A stretch of 60,616 bases of DNA, from positions 1 to 60,616 of the forward strand of contig JAGPCK010000001.1 of assembly GCA_018058135.1 (NCBI GenBank), in the 5' to 3' direction. How positions within the stretch are numbered: the first letter of the stretch is position 1; each line of letters opens with the position of its first letter. Position numbers and translations under genes: made by a program. Source of the DNA: Bacteroidia bacterium (GTDB taxonomy: Bacteria; Bacteroidota; Bacteroidia; UKL13-3). Shown piece after piece: positions 18,570-27,983 of this stretch. The notes below the pieces were generated by a model. The model did no database searches. It was not told where the DNA came from and saw nothing but the letters and a program-made list of their open reading frames with translations.

Positions 18570-20681
18570 ATGCAAGCATTTATCAGGCAACTACTACTCT
18601 TTTCATTAGCCCTCGGAACTTTCACCGGGGTAAAGGCTCAAATTCAAACCGCCAAAGCGAAATGGACCTACACGTTTAGCAAAAGTGAAGTAAAAACAGG
18701 TGAAGAGGTAGAACTTATACTGAAAGCCGTAATCGAAAAAGACTGGTACATGTACAGCAACGATATGGATCCGAATCTGGGCCCTGTTGTAGCTTCTTTC
18801 ACGTTCACTCCACATCCTTCCTACAAAACTATTGGAACAGTAGAGGCTATCAACGCCAAACACAAGTTTGATGACGTGTGGAACGGTGAGGTCTCTATTT
18901 TTAAGGAGAAGGCAGAGTTTAGACAAAAAGTAAAAATACTGGCAGCAAATCCGGTGATTAAGGGTAACAGCGAATACCAAACCTGTACTGAAGTTTCGGG
19001 TATTTGTTTGCCCGGTGAAGAGGAGTTTGAGTTTAAGGGGTTAAATGTAATTGCCAACGAAAACACAACTTCTACCGGTGTTGAACCGGCAAGCCAAACT
19101 CCCGCTCCGGTTGTTAGCGGTATTGATTCATCAGTTGAAGTACCTGCACCAGCTACTGATAATGCTACATTAACAGCAGATACCAGCACAACTCAAAACA
19201 TAACTGCTGAAAACGAGGTATCGGGTGGTGGAAAATCTATGCTGGGTTTTTTACTGTTTGCGTTTCTGGGTGGTTTAGCTGCAGTTGTTACTCCATGTGT
19301 TTTTCCAATGCTACCTATGACCGTTTCATTTTTCACCAAAAAAAGCGAGACACGTGCACAGGCTTTAACACGTGCATTTAGTTTCGGGTTTTCCATCATA
19401 CTCATCTATTCGCTCATAGGTTTATTATTTGGCGTGTTAGGCCTGGGACCCGATTTTGGCAACTGGCTAAGTACACATTGGGTTCCGAATGTGTTATTCT
19501 TTATTATCTTTATGATATTTGGTGCAGCCTTTTTGGGTATGTTCGAAATTACACTCCCCAGTGGATTTGTAAATAAAGTAGACTCCAAATCAAGCATGGG
19601 AAGTTTTGTAGGTGTATTCTTTATGGCTTTCACCTTGGTGTTGGTTTCATTTAGTTGCACAGGGCCCATAGTAGGCAGCTTACTTATTGAAGCTGTAGGT
19701 GGAAAATTATTGAAACCGGTGTTGGGTATGTTTGCTTTCTCGTTTGCCTTAGCACTTCCTTTTACTTTGTTTGCCATATTCCCCAACTGGCTCAGCAATT
19801 TGCCAAAATCGGGAGGATGGTTAAATTCTGTTAAGGTGGTACTTGGATTTTTAGAGATTGCCTTAGCATTTAAATTCCTCTCCATTGCTGATCAGGTGTA
19901 TCATTGGGGACTACTCGACCGTGAAATATACCTCGCTATCTGGATTGTTACTTTCTTCTTACTTGGTTTGTATTTATTAGGAAAGCTAAAGTTGAGTCAT
20001 GATAGCGATTTGCCTTACCTGAGCGTACCAAGATTAGGTTTGGCCATTGTGGTATTTACTTTTGTAGTATACCTGATTCCCGGATTATTTGGCGCTCCGT
20101 TAAAAGCATTAAGTGGTTATCTGCCTCCGCAAAGTACACTTGATTTTGATTTGTATACACAACGTGGTAACTCCTCAAATGAATCACACTCCAACAGTGA
20201 GCTGGGCGAGGTAAAATATGCAGATAAATTTCATCTACCTCACAACCTCCAAGGCTTCTATGATTACAAACAGGCATTGGCATATTCTAAAAAAGTAAAT
20301 AAACCTATTTTCATTGATTTTACCGGACATGGTTGTGTCAACTGTCGCGAAATGGAAGCCAATGTATGGAGTGACCCTGAAGTACTCAAACGCCTGAAAA
20401 ATGATTATGTAGTTGTGGCTTTGTATGCTGATGACAAAACCGAATTGCCGGAAAGTGAATGGTACACTTCTTCTTACGATAACAAAGTAAAAAAGACAAT
20501 AGGGAAACAAAACTCCGATTTACAGATTACGAAATACAATGCCAATGCACAACCTCTGTATGTGTTGATAGATGGTGATGAGAATAAACTCACTCAACCC
20601 AAATCATACGACTTGGAGGTAAGCAACTTCGTGAAATTTCTGGATGAAGGATTGGCTAACTTTAAAAAAATGCACCCATGA
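18570..20681 (+). CDS. dsbD: Thiol:disulfide interchange protein DsbD
   Basis: A 703-residue inner-membrane protein that carries electrons from cytosolic thioredoxin to periplasmic proteins. Signal peptide 1-23; N-terminal DsbD-alpha domain (about 25-165) with the Cys pair in TCTEVSGIC; membrane core of about eight helices (225-510) with the CcdA-type Cys motifs [12 protein letters not shown] and [11 protein letters not shown]-terminal periplasmic thioredoxin domain with CVNC at Cys589/Cys592. The last 4 bases overlap the start of gmhA. The 3' end (from about 20564) is duplicated at 22478-22595. Confidence 0.95.
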   Translation: MQAFIRQLLLFSLALGTFTGVKAQIQTAKAKWTYTFSKSEVKTGEEVELILKAVIEKDWYMYSNDMDPNLGPVVASFTFTPHPSYKTIGTVEAINAKHKFDDVWNGEVSIFKEKAEFRQKVKILAANPVIKGNSEYQTCTEVSGICLPGEEEFEFKGLNVIANENTTSTGVEPASQTPAPVVSGIDSSVEVPAPATDNATLTADTSTTQNITAENEVSGGGKSMLGFLLFAFLGGLAAVVTPCVFPMLPMTVSFFTKKSETRAQALTRAFSFGFSIILIYSLIGLLFGVLGLGPDFGNWLSTHWVPNVLFFIIFMIFGAAFLGMFEITLPSGFVNKVDSKSSMGSFVGVFFMAFTLVLVSFSCTGPIVGSLLIEAVGGKLLKPVLGMFAFSFALALPFTLFAIFPNWLSNLPKSGGWLNSVKVVLGFLEIALAFKFLSIADQVYHWGLLDREIYLAIWIVTFFLLGLYLLGKLKLSHDSDLPYLSVPRLGLAIVVFTFVVYLIPGLFGAPLKALSGYLPPQSTLDFDLYTQRGNSSNESHSNSELGEVKYADKFHLPHNLQGFYDYKQALAYSKKVNKPIFIDFTGHGCVNCREMEANVWSDPEVLKRLKNDYVVVALYADDKTELPESEWYTSSYDNKVKKTIGKQNSDLQITKYNANAQPLYVLIDGDENKLTQPKSYDLEVSNFVKFLDEGLANFKKMHP

Positions 20682-21244
20682 GCTCCATCACCAACCATTT
20701 TACTGAAGCCCAAAATATACTCGCACAGTTTATTGCCGATGAGAAGAACATTAGCGCAGTTGAAAAAGCAGGTATAATCATGGCCGAGGCAGTGCGCAAC
20801 GGAAAAAAAATTATCAGTTGTGGTAACGGGGGAAGTATGTGTGATGCCATGCATTTTGCTGAAGAGTTAAGTGGTAAATACCGTAATGATCGCAAAGCCC
20901 TTCCTGCACTTTCAATTTCTGACCCTTCTCACCTGAGTTGTGTAGCCAATGATTACGGCTATGACATGGTATTTTCACGTTACATAGAGGCTATAGGCGG
21001 TGCGGGAGATGTGCTGTTAGCTATCAGCACCAGCGGCAACTCAGCCAATGTAATTAAAGCCATAGAAACTGCCAGAAATAAAAGTATGAAGGTAATTGCC
21101 CTCACCGGAAAAGACGGTGGACAAGCCGCCAAACTTTGTGATGTTGAAATACGTGCACCACATAGTGAGTATGCCGACCGCGCGCAGGAAATACACATCA
21201 AAGTGATTCACGCTTTAATTGATTATATAGAGCAGCACAGTTAA
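20678..21244 (+). CDS. gmhA: Sedoheptulose 7-phosphate isomerase (intact copy)
   Basis: Converts sedoheptulose 7-phosphate to D-glycero-D-manno-heptose 7-phosphate, the first step of the heptose pathway for LPS or S-layer glycans. A 188-residue SIS-domain protein: [21 protein letters not shown] holds the catalytic Glu region, [13 protein letters not shown] the phosphate-binding Ser/Thr loop, and [21 protein letters not shown] the C-terminal helix with the conserved His. ATG overlaps the dsbD stop (ATGA) and the next gene starts 6 bp after its stop. A damaged second copy lies at 22592. Confidence 0.94.
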   Translation: MSSITNHFTEAQNILAQFIADEKNISAVEKAGIIMAEAVRNGKKIISCGNGGSMCDAMHFAEELSGKYRNDRKALPALSISDPSHLSCVANDYGYDMVFSRYIEAIGGAGDVLLAISTSGNSANVIKAIETARNKSMKVIALTGKDGGQAAKLCDVEIRAPHSEYADRAQEIHIKVIHALIDYIEQHS

Positions 21245-21250
21245 TGCCCT

Positions 21251-22333
21251 ATGCTAACTGACGTACTGAAAGCTGACCGAAACTACTTCAACTTGCTACG
21301 CTTATTTGCTGCCTTACAAGTCACATTCTTCCATTTCGATTACTTCATCAATCCGATAAAGAATAATGACGTACTGAATTTCGTTAAGCGCTTTTTGTGG
21401 TTTTTCCCGGGAGTAAATATTTTCTATTTCATCAGTGGTTTTCTGATATGGCACTCTATTACACACTTAAAAGGCAACATACGTTCATTTTATTTTAACC
21501 GGTTCATGCGCATATATCCCGGACTATGGGCTGCCCTGCTATTTTCAGTATTGGCTTTGGCGGCTTTTGGTCAGTTAACAGATATTTCTGATTATTTGAA
21601 ACCCTTTTCACTGTGGCTCATAGGGCAAATGACTTTATTTCAATATTACACTCCTGCATTTCTTCGAGATTACGGATGCGGAACACCTAACGGAGTATTG
21701 TGGACAGTCATAGTTGAAGTACAATTCTATCTCCTGGCACCTTTCCTGTTTCTCATTATAAATAAAATAAAAAGCATTACACTCCAAAACACTTTTCTCC
21801 TCGTGCTGGCCGCAATTTCATTCTTCTTTAATCAGTATGAAGAGCGTTTGGGGTTACCTCTTACCCTATACAAAATTTTTTATTTTTCTGTTTTGAACTT
21901 CTTTTATCTGTTCTGTATTGGAATATTGGTTTACCTTAATTTGAATAAATTGCAACCCTTATTTAAGAAAGGTTTATACCTTCTAACAACTTGCCTGATA
22001 ATGTTGGCTTTAGTTTGCTCCGTTTACAATGTACAGCTCAATCGTTATGAAGCCGATTGGTTCTCGCTCTGCATAAACCTGCTTCTTGCTTCAGTTGTTT
22101 TCAGTTTTGCATTTTCAAGAGTTGAACACAATGTATCCTTTTTTGATAAAAATGATTTTTCGTATGGGCTTTATCTTTATCATATGCCCATAGTAAACAT
22201 TCTACTGGTCCTATCTATTTCTAATTATGCTTCTTTAGTTTTTTGGATTACAGCCATTACATTTGCAATTATGTCTTGGTATTGCATTGAGAAACCATTC
22301 TTAAAAAGAAAACATCTGCACTATGCTCGTTAA
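21251..22333 (+). CDS. Acyltransferase family 3 membrane protein (copy 1)
   Basis: A 360-residue O-acyltransferase of the OafA/YrhL type with about ten membrane helices. Family marks are the N-terminal LLRLFAALQVTFFHFD (Arg and His of the R-x9-H motif), FISGFLIW, FNRFMRIYPGLW and the late YGLYLYHMPIVN. It probably acylates an envelope glycan. Together with gmhA upstream a role in LPS or capsule decoration is plausible. The last 11 bases overlap the start of the comM-like chimeric ORF, an arrangement repeated at the copy 2/comM joint. Confidence 0.9.
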   Translation: MLTDVLKADRNYFNLLRLFAALQVTFFHFDYFINPIKNNDVLNFVKRFLWFFPGVNIFYFISGFLIWHSITHLKGNIRSFYFNRFMRIYPGLWAALLFSVLALAAFGQLTDISDYLKPFSLWLIGQMTLFQYYTPAFLRDYGCGTPNGVLWTVIVEVQFYLLAPFLFLIINKIKSITLQNTFLLVLAAISFFFNQYEERLGLPLTLYKIFYFSVLNFFYLFCIGILVYLNLNKLQPLFKKGLYLLTTCLIMLALVCSVYNVQLNRYEADWFSLCINLLLASVVFSFAFSRVEHNVSFFDKNDFSYGLYLYHMPIVNILLVLSISNYASLVFWITAITFAIMSWYCIEKPFLKRKHLHYAR

Positions 22334-22595
22334 AACATTCGGAAGTGCTGTTTACGGAATAAATGCGGTAACCATTACGGTTGAGGTAAGCGTGGGTCAA
22401 GGCATAAAGTATTTTTTGGTAGGCTTGCCCGGTAATGCCGTAAAAGCCATCAAACATATTGGCTATAAAATGCGCACGTTGATAGATAGAGATGAAAATA
22501 AACTCACTCAGCCCAAATCATACCACTTAGAAGTAAGCAACTTTGTGAAATCTCTGGATGAGGGATTAGCAAAGTATAAACAAATACACCCATGA
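22323..22595 (+). pseudogene. Chimeric junction ORF: comM 5' end fused to dsbD 3' end
   Basis: A 90-residue open frame. Residues 1 to about 50 match the N-terminus of ComM (MLVKTFGSAVYGINAVTITV onward), with a 9-residue in-frame deletion relative to the full gene (ESQQRIETA missing). Residues from about 53 ([20 protein letters not shown]) match the extreme C-terminus of DsbD. The join is at about 22477. Each part lacks its active site (no Walker A, no CVNC), so no ComM or DsbD activity is possible. The stop overlaps the start of the second gmhA by 4 bp exactly as dsbD overlaps gmhA. It may be a translated fossil, or merely keep translational coupling. Confidence 0.9.
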
Positions 22596-23148
22596 ACTCC
22601 ATCAAAAACCACTTTACCCAAGCCCAAGATATACTCGCACAGTTTATTTCAGATGACAAGAACATCATCGCAGTTGAAAAAGCAGGTATAATAATGGCTG
22701 AGGCTGTTTGTAACGGTAAAAAAATAATCGGCTATGGTAACGGAGGAAGTATGTGTGATGCCATGCATTTTGCCGAAGAGTTGAGTGGAAAATACAGGAA
22801 TGCCAGAAAAGCTCTGCCGGCACTTTCTAATTCTGACCCCACCCAGCTGAGTTGCGTAGCTAATGATTACGGATTTGACCTTGTGCTTTTCCGTCACATA
22901 GAGGCTGTGGGAAATGCAGGAGATGTGTTGCTCGCCATCAATACCGGTGGCAATTCAGCCAATGTAATTGAAGCCGTCAAAAATAACAGTATGAAAGTAG
23001 TTGGCCTTACTGGAAAAACCGGAGGACTCGCAGCTACTCTATGTGACATAGAAATACGCGCACCGCACAGTGAGTATGCCGACCGCGCACAGAAAAAACA
23101 CATCAAAGTCAACAAACGCTGATTGATTACATTGAACACCATACCTGA
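22592..23148 (+). pseudogene. gmhA: Second gmhA copy, frameshifted and active-site damaged
   Basis: The frame MNSIKNHFTQAQDILAQFIS matches gmhA at 20678 along its length but stops early at 23122 (HIKVNKR). One base is missing near 23112-23121; in the shifted frame the ancestral end LIDYIEHHT is still readable up to 23148. Other damage: the phosphate loop STSGNS has become NTGGNS, three residues are lost before NNSMKV, QEIH became QKKH, and the conserved His after HIKVI is gone. It is unlikely to be an active isomerase. The ancestral stop overlaps the start of the second acyltransferase by one base. Confidence 0.88.
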
Positions 23149-24230
23149 TGACTACCAAAAACCTGCTTCAACCCCACCACAACCACTTCAACCTTATCCG
23201 ACTATTTGCGGCACTACAGGTGGCTTTTTTTCATTCAGATGCCTTGTTGCCTAATGATTTATCCCATCCTGTTATTCTGTTTCTAAAAAAAATGCTGTGG
23301 TTTTTCCCAGGGGTGAATATCTTCTTTTTCATCAGTGGATTTCTGGTATGGCGCTCATTAGAAAATACAGAAGGTGATGTCATAAAATTTTTCACCAAAC
23401 GCATCCGAAGAATATATCCGGGACTGACTGTAGTATTTCTCTTTGTCTTCTTCCTAATGCAATTAGACGGTCAGTTTGATGATGTTGGATATTTCAGTAA
23501 ACAAATGTTCAAGTGGCTGGTGGCTCAGTTTACATTTATGCAGTATATGAGTCTTCCTAATTTTCGTGATTACGCTACCGGAGTTCCAAACGGACCTCTG
23601 TGGAGTATAGCTACAGAGTTACAGTTTTACCTAATTCTGCCACTAATCTATGCCGGAGTAAAACGTACCTCATTGTTCAGAAAAAATATAGTCATCCTTA
23701 CACTGTGTGCACTTTCGTTTGTTTTTAACTACTATCAAGAACAATTGATGGAAAAAGGGTTTCCCTTTAGGGTACTCTATTTTTCGATGCTTAACTTCTT
23801 TTACTTTTTCGGTATCGGCATATTGATTTACCTTAACTTTAATCGGCTGCACGTTTTATTCAGTCGCTTTGGCAAGTGGGTGATTGCAGTGTTCATACTT
23901 TGCGTTCTCAGGTGGACGTACCTAGAGCGAATATATGTAGCATACGATGCCAAGTATTTTAATCTGCTTGTTACCCTGATGTTGGCAATGTTCGTTTTTT
24001 CTTTTGCTTTTTTGCCTAAAAAAAAAGAACCCTACTTTTTTCAACGTAACGACTTTTCGTATGGCCTATATCTTTATCATGGGCCTGTCATCAACATTAT
24101 TTACACCTATGGTTTACGGGCTTGGGGACAAATGATTTTTTGGCCGCTGTCCATTACATTTGCCCTACTCTCATGGTATATGATTGAACAACCTTTTTTA
24201 AAAACGAAAAAAACTCATCATGCTCGTTAA
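23148..24230 (+). CDS. Acyltransferase family 3 membrane protein (copy 2)
   Basis: A 360-residue integral membrane O-acyltransferase, the same length as the copy at 21251 and with the same landmarks: FNLIRLFAALQVAFFHSD, LWFFPGVNIFFFISGFLVW, RIRRIYPGLT, PNGPLWSIATELQFYL and NDFSYGLYLYHGPVIN. By eye the two proteins agree at somewhat under half of their positions, far less than the flanking gmhA copies. The frame is intact, so it is probably functional, perhaps with a different acyl or sugar specificity. The stop overlaps the comM start by 11 bp. Confidence 0.9.
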   Translation: MTTKNLLQPHHNHFNLIRLFAALQVAFFHSDALLPNDLSHPVILFLKKMLWFFPGVNIFFFISGFLVWRSLENTEGDVIKFFTKRIRRIYPGLTVVFLFVFFLMQLDGQFDDVGYFSKQMFKWLVAQFTFMQYMSLPNFRDYATGVPNGPLWSIATELQFYLILPLIYAGVKRTSLFRKNIVILTLCALSFVFNYYQEQLMEKGFPFRVLYFSMLNFFYFFGIGILIYLNFNRLHVLFSRFGKWVIAVFILCVLRWTYLERIYVAYDAKYFNLLVTLMLAMFVFSFAFLPKKKEPYFFQRNDFSYGLYLYHGPVINIIYTYGLRAWGQMIFWPLSITFALLSWYMIEQPFLKTKKTHHAR

Positions 24231-25758
24231 AACGTTCGGAAGTGCTGTTTACGGAATAAATGCGGTAACCATTACGGTTGAGGTAAGCGTGGGTCAGGGT
24301 ATGAAGTATTTTCTTGTAGGCTTGCCCGACAATGCGGTAAAAGAAAGTCAGCAACGCATTGAAACAGCTATCAAACACATCGGCTATAAAATGCCCCGCA
24401 TGAAAATTGTGGTGAACATGGCTCCTGCTGATATTCGTAAAGAAGGTTCATCTTATGATTTACCTATTGCCATTGGCATTTTGGCTGCATCAGGACAAAT
24501 ACAGGCAGAAGAGATTGAGAAGTATTTAATTATGGGCGAGCTCTCACTGGATGGTGAAGTAAAACCCATTAAAGGCGCATTACCTATTGCCATACAGGCA
24601 CGCAAAGAAAAATTCAAAGGACTGATTTTACCCAAACAAAATGCCCGTGAAGCGGCCATAGTAAGCGACCTGGAAGTTTATGGCGTTTCACACCTTACAG
24701 ATGTAATCCAACTACTCAACGGAGAAACAACTCTTGAGCCTGTAGTAGTAGATACGCGCAAAGAATTTGAAGAAAATCAGATAAAACTCGACAACGATTT
24801 TGCTGATGTAAAAGGTCAGGAAAATATTAAACGGGCCATGGAAATTGCAGCAGCAGGTGGACACAATGTTATCCTCATTGGCCCGCCCGGAGCAGGAAAA
24901 ACCATGTTGGCGAAGCGACTCCCCTCTATACTCCCGCCACTTACTTTGCATGAAGCATTAGAAACTACCAAAATACATTCTGTAGCCGGTAAACTGTCGG
25001 GAGGTTCATCTTTATTACATGTGCGTCCGTTTCGTTCACCACATCATACGGTAAGTAATGTAGCCTTAGTGGGTGGTGGCAGCAACCCGCAACCCGGTGA
25101 AATTTCTCTGGCTCATAACGGAGTATTGTTTTTAGATGAGTTACCCGAATTTGACAAGAAGGTGTTGGAAGTAATGCGTCAACCTTTAGAAGAGCGAGCC
25201 GTAACTATTTCACGTGCTAAGTACAGCATTGAATACCCCGCCAGTTTTATGTTGATTGCGGCAATGAACCCTTGCCCCTGCGGTTTTTACAACCATCCTG
25301 AAAAAGAATGTGTGTGCTCACCGGGAGTAGTACAAAAATACCTGGGTAAAGTAAGCGGACCACTGCTTGACCGCATTGATATTCACATTGAAGTAACTCC
25401 GGTTAGTTTTGATGAACTAAGCACTACCCGCAAGGCTGAATCAAGTGACGTTATCAGAACACGTGTGATTAACGCACGCAACTTTCAGCAGGAACGCTTT
25501 AAAAATAATCCGGGCATGTATGCCAATGCACAAATGGGTTCTACCATGGTACGCGAAATATGTGTTATAAATGCAGCCGGACAAAATCTGTTAAAAACGG
25601 CCATGACCCGCTTGCAGCTCTCCGCCAGAGCGTATGACCGTATTCTCAAAGTCTCCCGCACCATTGCTGATTTGGCTGGCAGCGATGAAATCAAAATTGA
25701 ACACCTGGCTGAAGCCATTCAATACCGAAGCTTAGACAGAGAGAACTGGGCAGGATAA
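24220..25758 (+). CDS. comM: YifB/ComM family Mg-chelatase-like AAA+ ATPase
   Basis: A 512-residue helicase-type ATPase; in naturally competent bacteria ComM drives branch migration when imported DNA recombines. Residues 1-170 form the N-terminal ChlI-like domain (GSAVYGINAVTITVEVSV); the AAA core has Walker A GPPGAGKTM, the FRSPHHT motif, Walker B LFLDELPEF and the Cys-containing NPCPCGFY segment; the C-terminal lid/Mg-chelatase part ends in AIQYRSLDREN. Its first about 150 bp are also present upstream in the chimeric ORF at 22323. Confidence 0.95.
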   Translation: MLVKTFGSAVYGINAVTITVEVSVGQGMKYFLVGLPDNAVKESQQRIETAIKHIGYKMPRMKIVVNMAPADIRKEGSSYDLPIAIGILAASGQIQAEEIEKYLIMGELSLDGEVKPIKGALPIAIQARKEKFKGLILPKQNAREAAIVSDLEVYGVSHLTDVIQLLNGETTLEPVVVDTRKEFEENQIKLDNDFADVKGQENIKRAMEIAAAGGHNVILIGPPGAGKTMLAKRLPSILPPLTLHEALETTKIHSVAGKLSGGSSLLHVRPFRSPHHTVSNVALVGGGSNPQPGEISLAHNGVLFLDELPEFDKKVLEVMRQPLEERAVTISRAKYSIEYPASFMLIAAMNPCPCGFYNHPEKECVCSPGVVQKYLGKVSGPLLDRIDIHIEVTPVSFDELSTTRKAESSDVIRTRVINARNFQQERFKNNPGMYANAQMGSTMVREICVINAAGQNLLKTAMTRLQLSARAYDRILKVSRTIADLAGSDEIKIEHLAEAIQYRSLDRENWAG

Positions 25759-25776
25759 AACTAACATAAAACAAAA

Positions 25777-26226
25777 ATGATGAAATACATTTTATTCATA
25801 CTAGCGTTAACAAGTCTTATGGGTTGTTCACCTAAAACTAAAAGTACAGCAACACCCGTTACCACTCAGCAACCCAAAAAAGACGTTTCTCTGGTGGGTC
25901 CCAAATGGCAACTCAGTAAAATAAATGATGACATGAAGCCGCAGCCACCGGACGGACAAATTCTTTGGCTACAGTTGTTATTGGGCGGAGAGCAGTTTAG
26001 TGCTTATGGTGGTTGCAACAGCGGTGGGGGCAAATACAAAATTGAAAAGGATAAATTAACTCTTAGCGATATGCTTACCACACAAATGTTTTGTGAACCC
26101 AACATGAAACTGGAAAAGTCATATTTTACCAAACTGCTAATGACCAACCGCTATGAAATAAAAGGAAACACCCTTTCACTATATTTTGATAAAACGCTTT
26201 TACTGGAATTTGAAGCAGCAGAATAA
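25777..26226 (+). CDS. META-domain lipoprotein (HslJ-like)
   Basis: A 149-residue lipoprotein (LTSLMGCSPK). After a short Thr/Lys-rich linker comes a META-like domain: VGPKWQLSKIND, then YGGCNSGGGKYKIEKDKLTLSDMLTTQMFC and a last strand NTLSLYFDKTLLLEF. META domains occur in HslJ and many secreted proteins, often without known activity. Start could be at 25777 or three bases later (MM). Directly followed by another lipoprotein gene with no spacer, so the pair is one unit, probably read on from comM. Confidence 0.82.
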   Translation: MMKYILFILALTSLMGCSPKTKSTATPVTTQQPKKDVSLVGPKWQLSKINDDMKPQPPDGQILWLQLLLGGEQFSAYGGCNSGGGKYKIEKDKLTLSDMLTTQMFCEPNMKLEKSYFTKLLMTNRYEIKGNTLSLYFDKTLLLEFEAAE

Positions 26227-26799
26227 ATGAGAACAGTACTTATAACATCTCTTTCTTTACTTTTGATTTATGCTTGTGGCAACAACCAAACCACACAAAA
26301 CACCACGGTTGAAAATACAACTATTGCTGAAACGGAGATAGACATAGAAGCCAGTGTTGATGCCTATGTGAATGAAGTGGAGTTGATGGAACTCAGCGAA
26401 AAAATACATGATTATACCCATGGAAACTCCAAAGGACAATACGTTGGTTTTTATGCCGGTGATAAGCTGGTAAAAATCATCCGAAAAGAAAAAGGAGGAG
26501 AAACCGAGTACAACAACGATTTCTATCTTCGCAACGACTCTTTGCTCTTTTGCTACATTCGCGAAAGCAAAAAAAACTGTAAAGGTCCGTTAACCTGTGC
26601 CTGGGAGTTAAAGCAGTATTATGCCAATAACCATCTGTACAAAGCGTATAAAAGAGGAGATCTGTTTCAGCCGGAAGAACCATTCAATATGGAAAGTCGC
26701 AATTTTAAAATTGACACAGAAAGCAACTTACTGGCTGAAGATACCGTGCAACGCAACTTTGCAGGATATGTGATTTCGCTGTTTCAAGGTAAACAGTAA
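26227..26799 (+). CDS. Lipoprotein of unknown function
   Basis: A 190-residue protein starting on the base after the preceding stop codon. The signal ends in LIYACGNN (lipid Cys17). A Thr/Glu-rich linker (about 18-45) precedes a compact domain with YVGFYAGDKLVKIIRKEKGG, FYLRNDSLLFCYIRESKKNC and WELKQYYANNHLYKAYKRGD. No family is recognised; the pattern of short strands suggests a beta-rich binding domain. It is followed by the promoter of purK. Confidence 0.65.
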   Translation: MRTVLITSLSLLLIYACGNNQTTQNTTVENTTIAETEIDIEASVDAYVNEVELMELSEKIHDYTHGNSKGQYVGFYAGDKLVKIIRKEKGGETEYNNDFYLRNDSLLFCYIRESKKNCKGPLTCAWELKQYYANNHLYKAYKRGDLFQPEEPFNMESRNFKIDTESNLLAEDTVQRNFAGYVISLFQGKQ

Positions 26800-26804
26800 G
26801 CCAT

Positions 26805-26812
26805 TATCTTTG
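26805..26812 (+). promoter_or_regulatory. TAnnTTTG promoter box of purK
   Basis: TATCTTTG followed by C, only 7 bp before the purK ATG. Transcription would begin at or next to the start codon, so the message is likely leaderless or nearly so. Confidence 0.65.
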
Positions 26813-26819
26813 CGCCCGT

Positions 26820-27983
26820 ATGGCACAAATTCCTTCTCCGTTTACTATTGGCATTATTGGCGGTGGCCAGCTGGGTCGCATGTTTATTGAAAATGCACTT
26901 AAAATGAACGTGCGCTGTGCTGTGCTGGAAAACGATGAAAATTGTCCGGCTGCGTTGGTGGCGCATCAATTTGTGAAAGGTGCATTAACCGATGAGACAG
27001 CCATACGCCAACTGGCCGCAATGAGCGATGTACTCACCTACGAAATTGAACACATCAACACCGAGGCTTTATTAAAACTGGAAGCAGAGGGCAAAAAAAT
27101 TATTCCTTCGCCCCGCATATTGCAAATCATTCAGGACAAAGGATTACAAAAACAATTTTACCGCAATAACGGTATTCCCACTGCTGATTTTCGTTTGGTA
27201 AATCAACCCGAAGAATGGCTCTTCGCAGCCGAAAGTATGGGGGTGGAGCGTTTTGCGGCCAAACTGTGTAAAGGCGGATATGACGGAAAAGGTGTGGCCT
27301 TACTTTCCACCACTCAATTGCGCGAAGGCAAAACTGTTATTCCGTTTGATGCGCCTGCCATGATAGAGGCTTTTGTGGACTGTGAGAAAGAACTCTCCGT
27401 AATTGTTGCACGCGGAATGGACGGCTCCACTGTTTCCTTTCCTGTAGTGGAAATGGAGTTTGATCCTGTGGCTAACCTGGTTACGTTCCTGTTCAGCCCG
27501 GCTGAGGTGGAACACCACATTGAAGAACAAGCACAGCAGATTGCCATGGACGCCATCACCAAACTAAACGGGTACGGTTTGTTTGCCGTGGAAATGATGC
27601 TCGATAAACAAGGGCAAATCCTGGTGAATGAAATTGCTCCCCGTCCGCATAACTCAGGACACCAAACCATTGAAGGTAACTTCAGCTCACAGTACGACCA
27701 GTTGCTGCGCGTATTACTTGAGTTACCGCTGGGCAGTACTGATGTAATTCTACCCTCCGCCATGATTAATGTGCTCGGTGGTGAGGGTTTCTCGGGCACT
27801 TACCAAATGGAAGGCATTGAAAAGATATTGAGCCTGCCGGGTATATATGTACACCTGTATGAAAAGAAAGAAAGCCGCCCTATGCGCAAACTGGGCCACA
27901 TCACCGTTTTGGCCGATACCGTTAAGGATGTAAAGGAAAAAGCTAACTTTGTGCGCAACACCGTAAAAATAGTACAGGCATGA
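26820..27983 (+). CDS. purK: N5-carboxyaminoimidazole ribonucleotide synthase
   Basis: ATP-dependent carboxylation of AIR to N5-CAIR in purine synthesis. The 387-residue ATP-grasp protein has the PurK N-terminal loop [12 protein letters not shown], the lid region [17 protein letters not shown], and the metal site [16 protein letters not shown]. Its last 4 bases (ATGA) overlap the start of purE, whose product takes the next step, so the two enzymes are made together. Confidence 0.96.
   Translation: MAQIPSPFTIGIIGGGQLGRMFIENALKMNVRCAVLENDENCPAALVAHQFVKGALTDETAIRQLAAMSDVLTYEIEHINTEALLKLEAEGKKIIPSPRILQIIQDKGLQKQFYRNNGIPTADFRLVNQPEEWLFAAESMGVERFAAKLCKGGYDGKGVALLSTTQLREGKTVIPFDAPAMIEAFVDCEKELSVIVARGMDGSTVSFPVVEMEFDPVANLVTFLFSPAEVEHHIEEQAQQIAMDAITKLNGYGLFAVEMMLDKQGQILVNEIAPRPHNSGHQTIEGNFSSQYDQLLRVLLELPLGSTDVILPSAMINVLGGEGFSGTYQMEGIEKILSLPGIYVHLYEKKESRPMRKLGHITVLADTVKDVKEKANFVRNTVKIVQA

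Larger units (their letters stand above)
20564..24385 (+). repeat. Decayed tandem segmental duplication (two units of about 1.9 kb)
   Basis: Unit 1 (about 20564-22477) and unit 2 (about 22478-24385) each hold: last about 115 bp of dsbD, gmhA, an acyltransferase gene, and the first about 150 bp of comM. Matching points are offset by 1914 bp in the dsbD and gmhA parts and by 1897 bp at the acyltransferase starts and the comM start. The unit joint lies inside an ORF that fuses comM 5' sequence to the dsbD 3' end. Similarity is uneven: comM starts are nearly identical, gmhA copies clearly alike, acyltransferases far apart. Confidence 0.92.

Noticed and set aside
19406..19885. A 159-codon minus-strand open frame inside dsbD
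   Set aside because: It is antisense to the conserved membrane core of DsbD, with biased composition and no start context.
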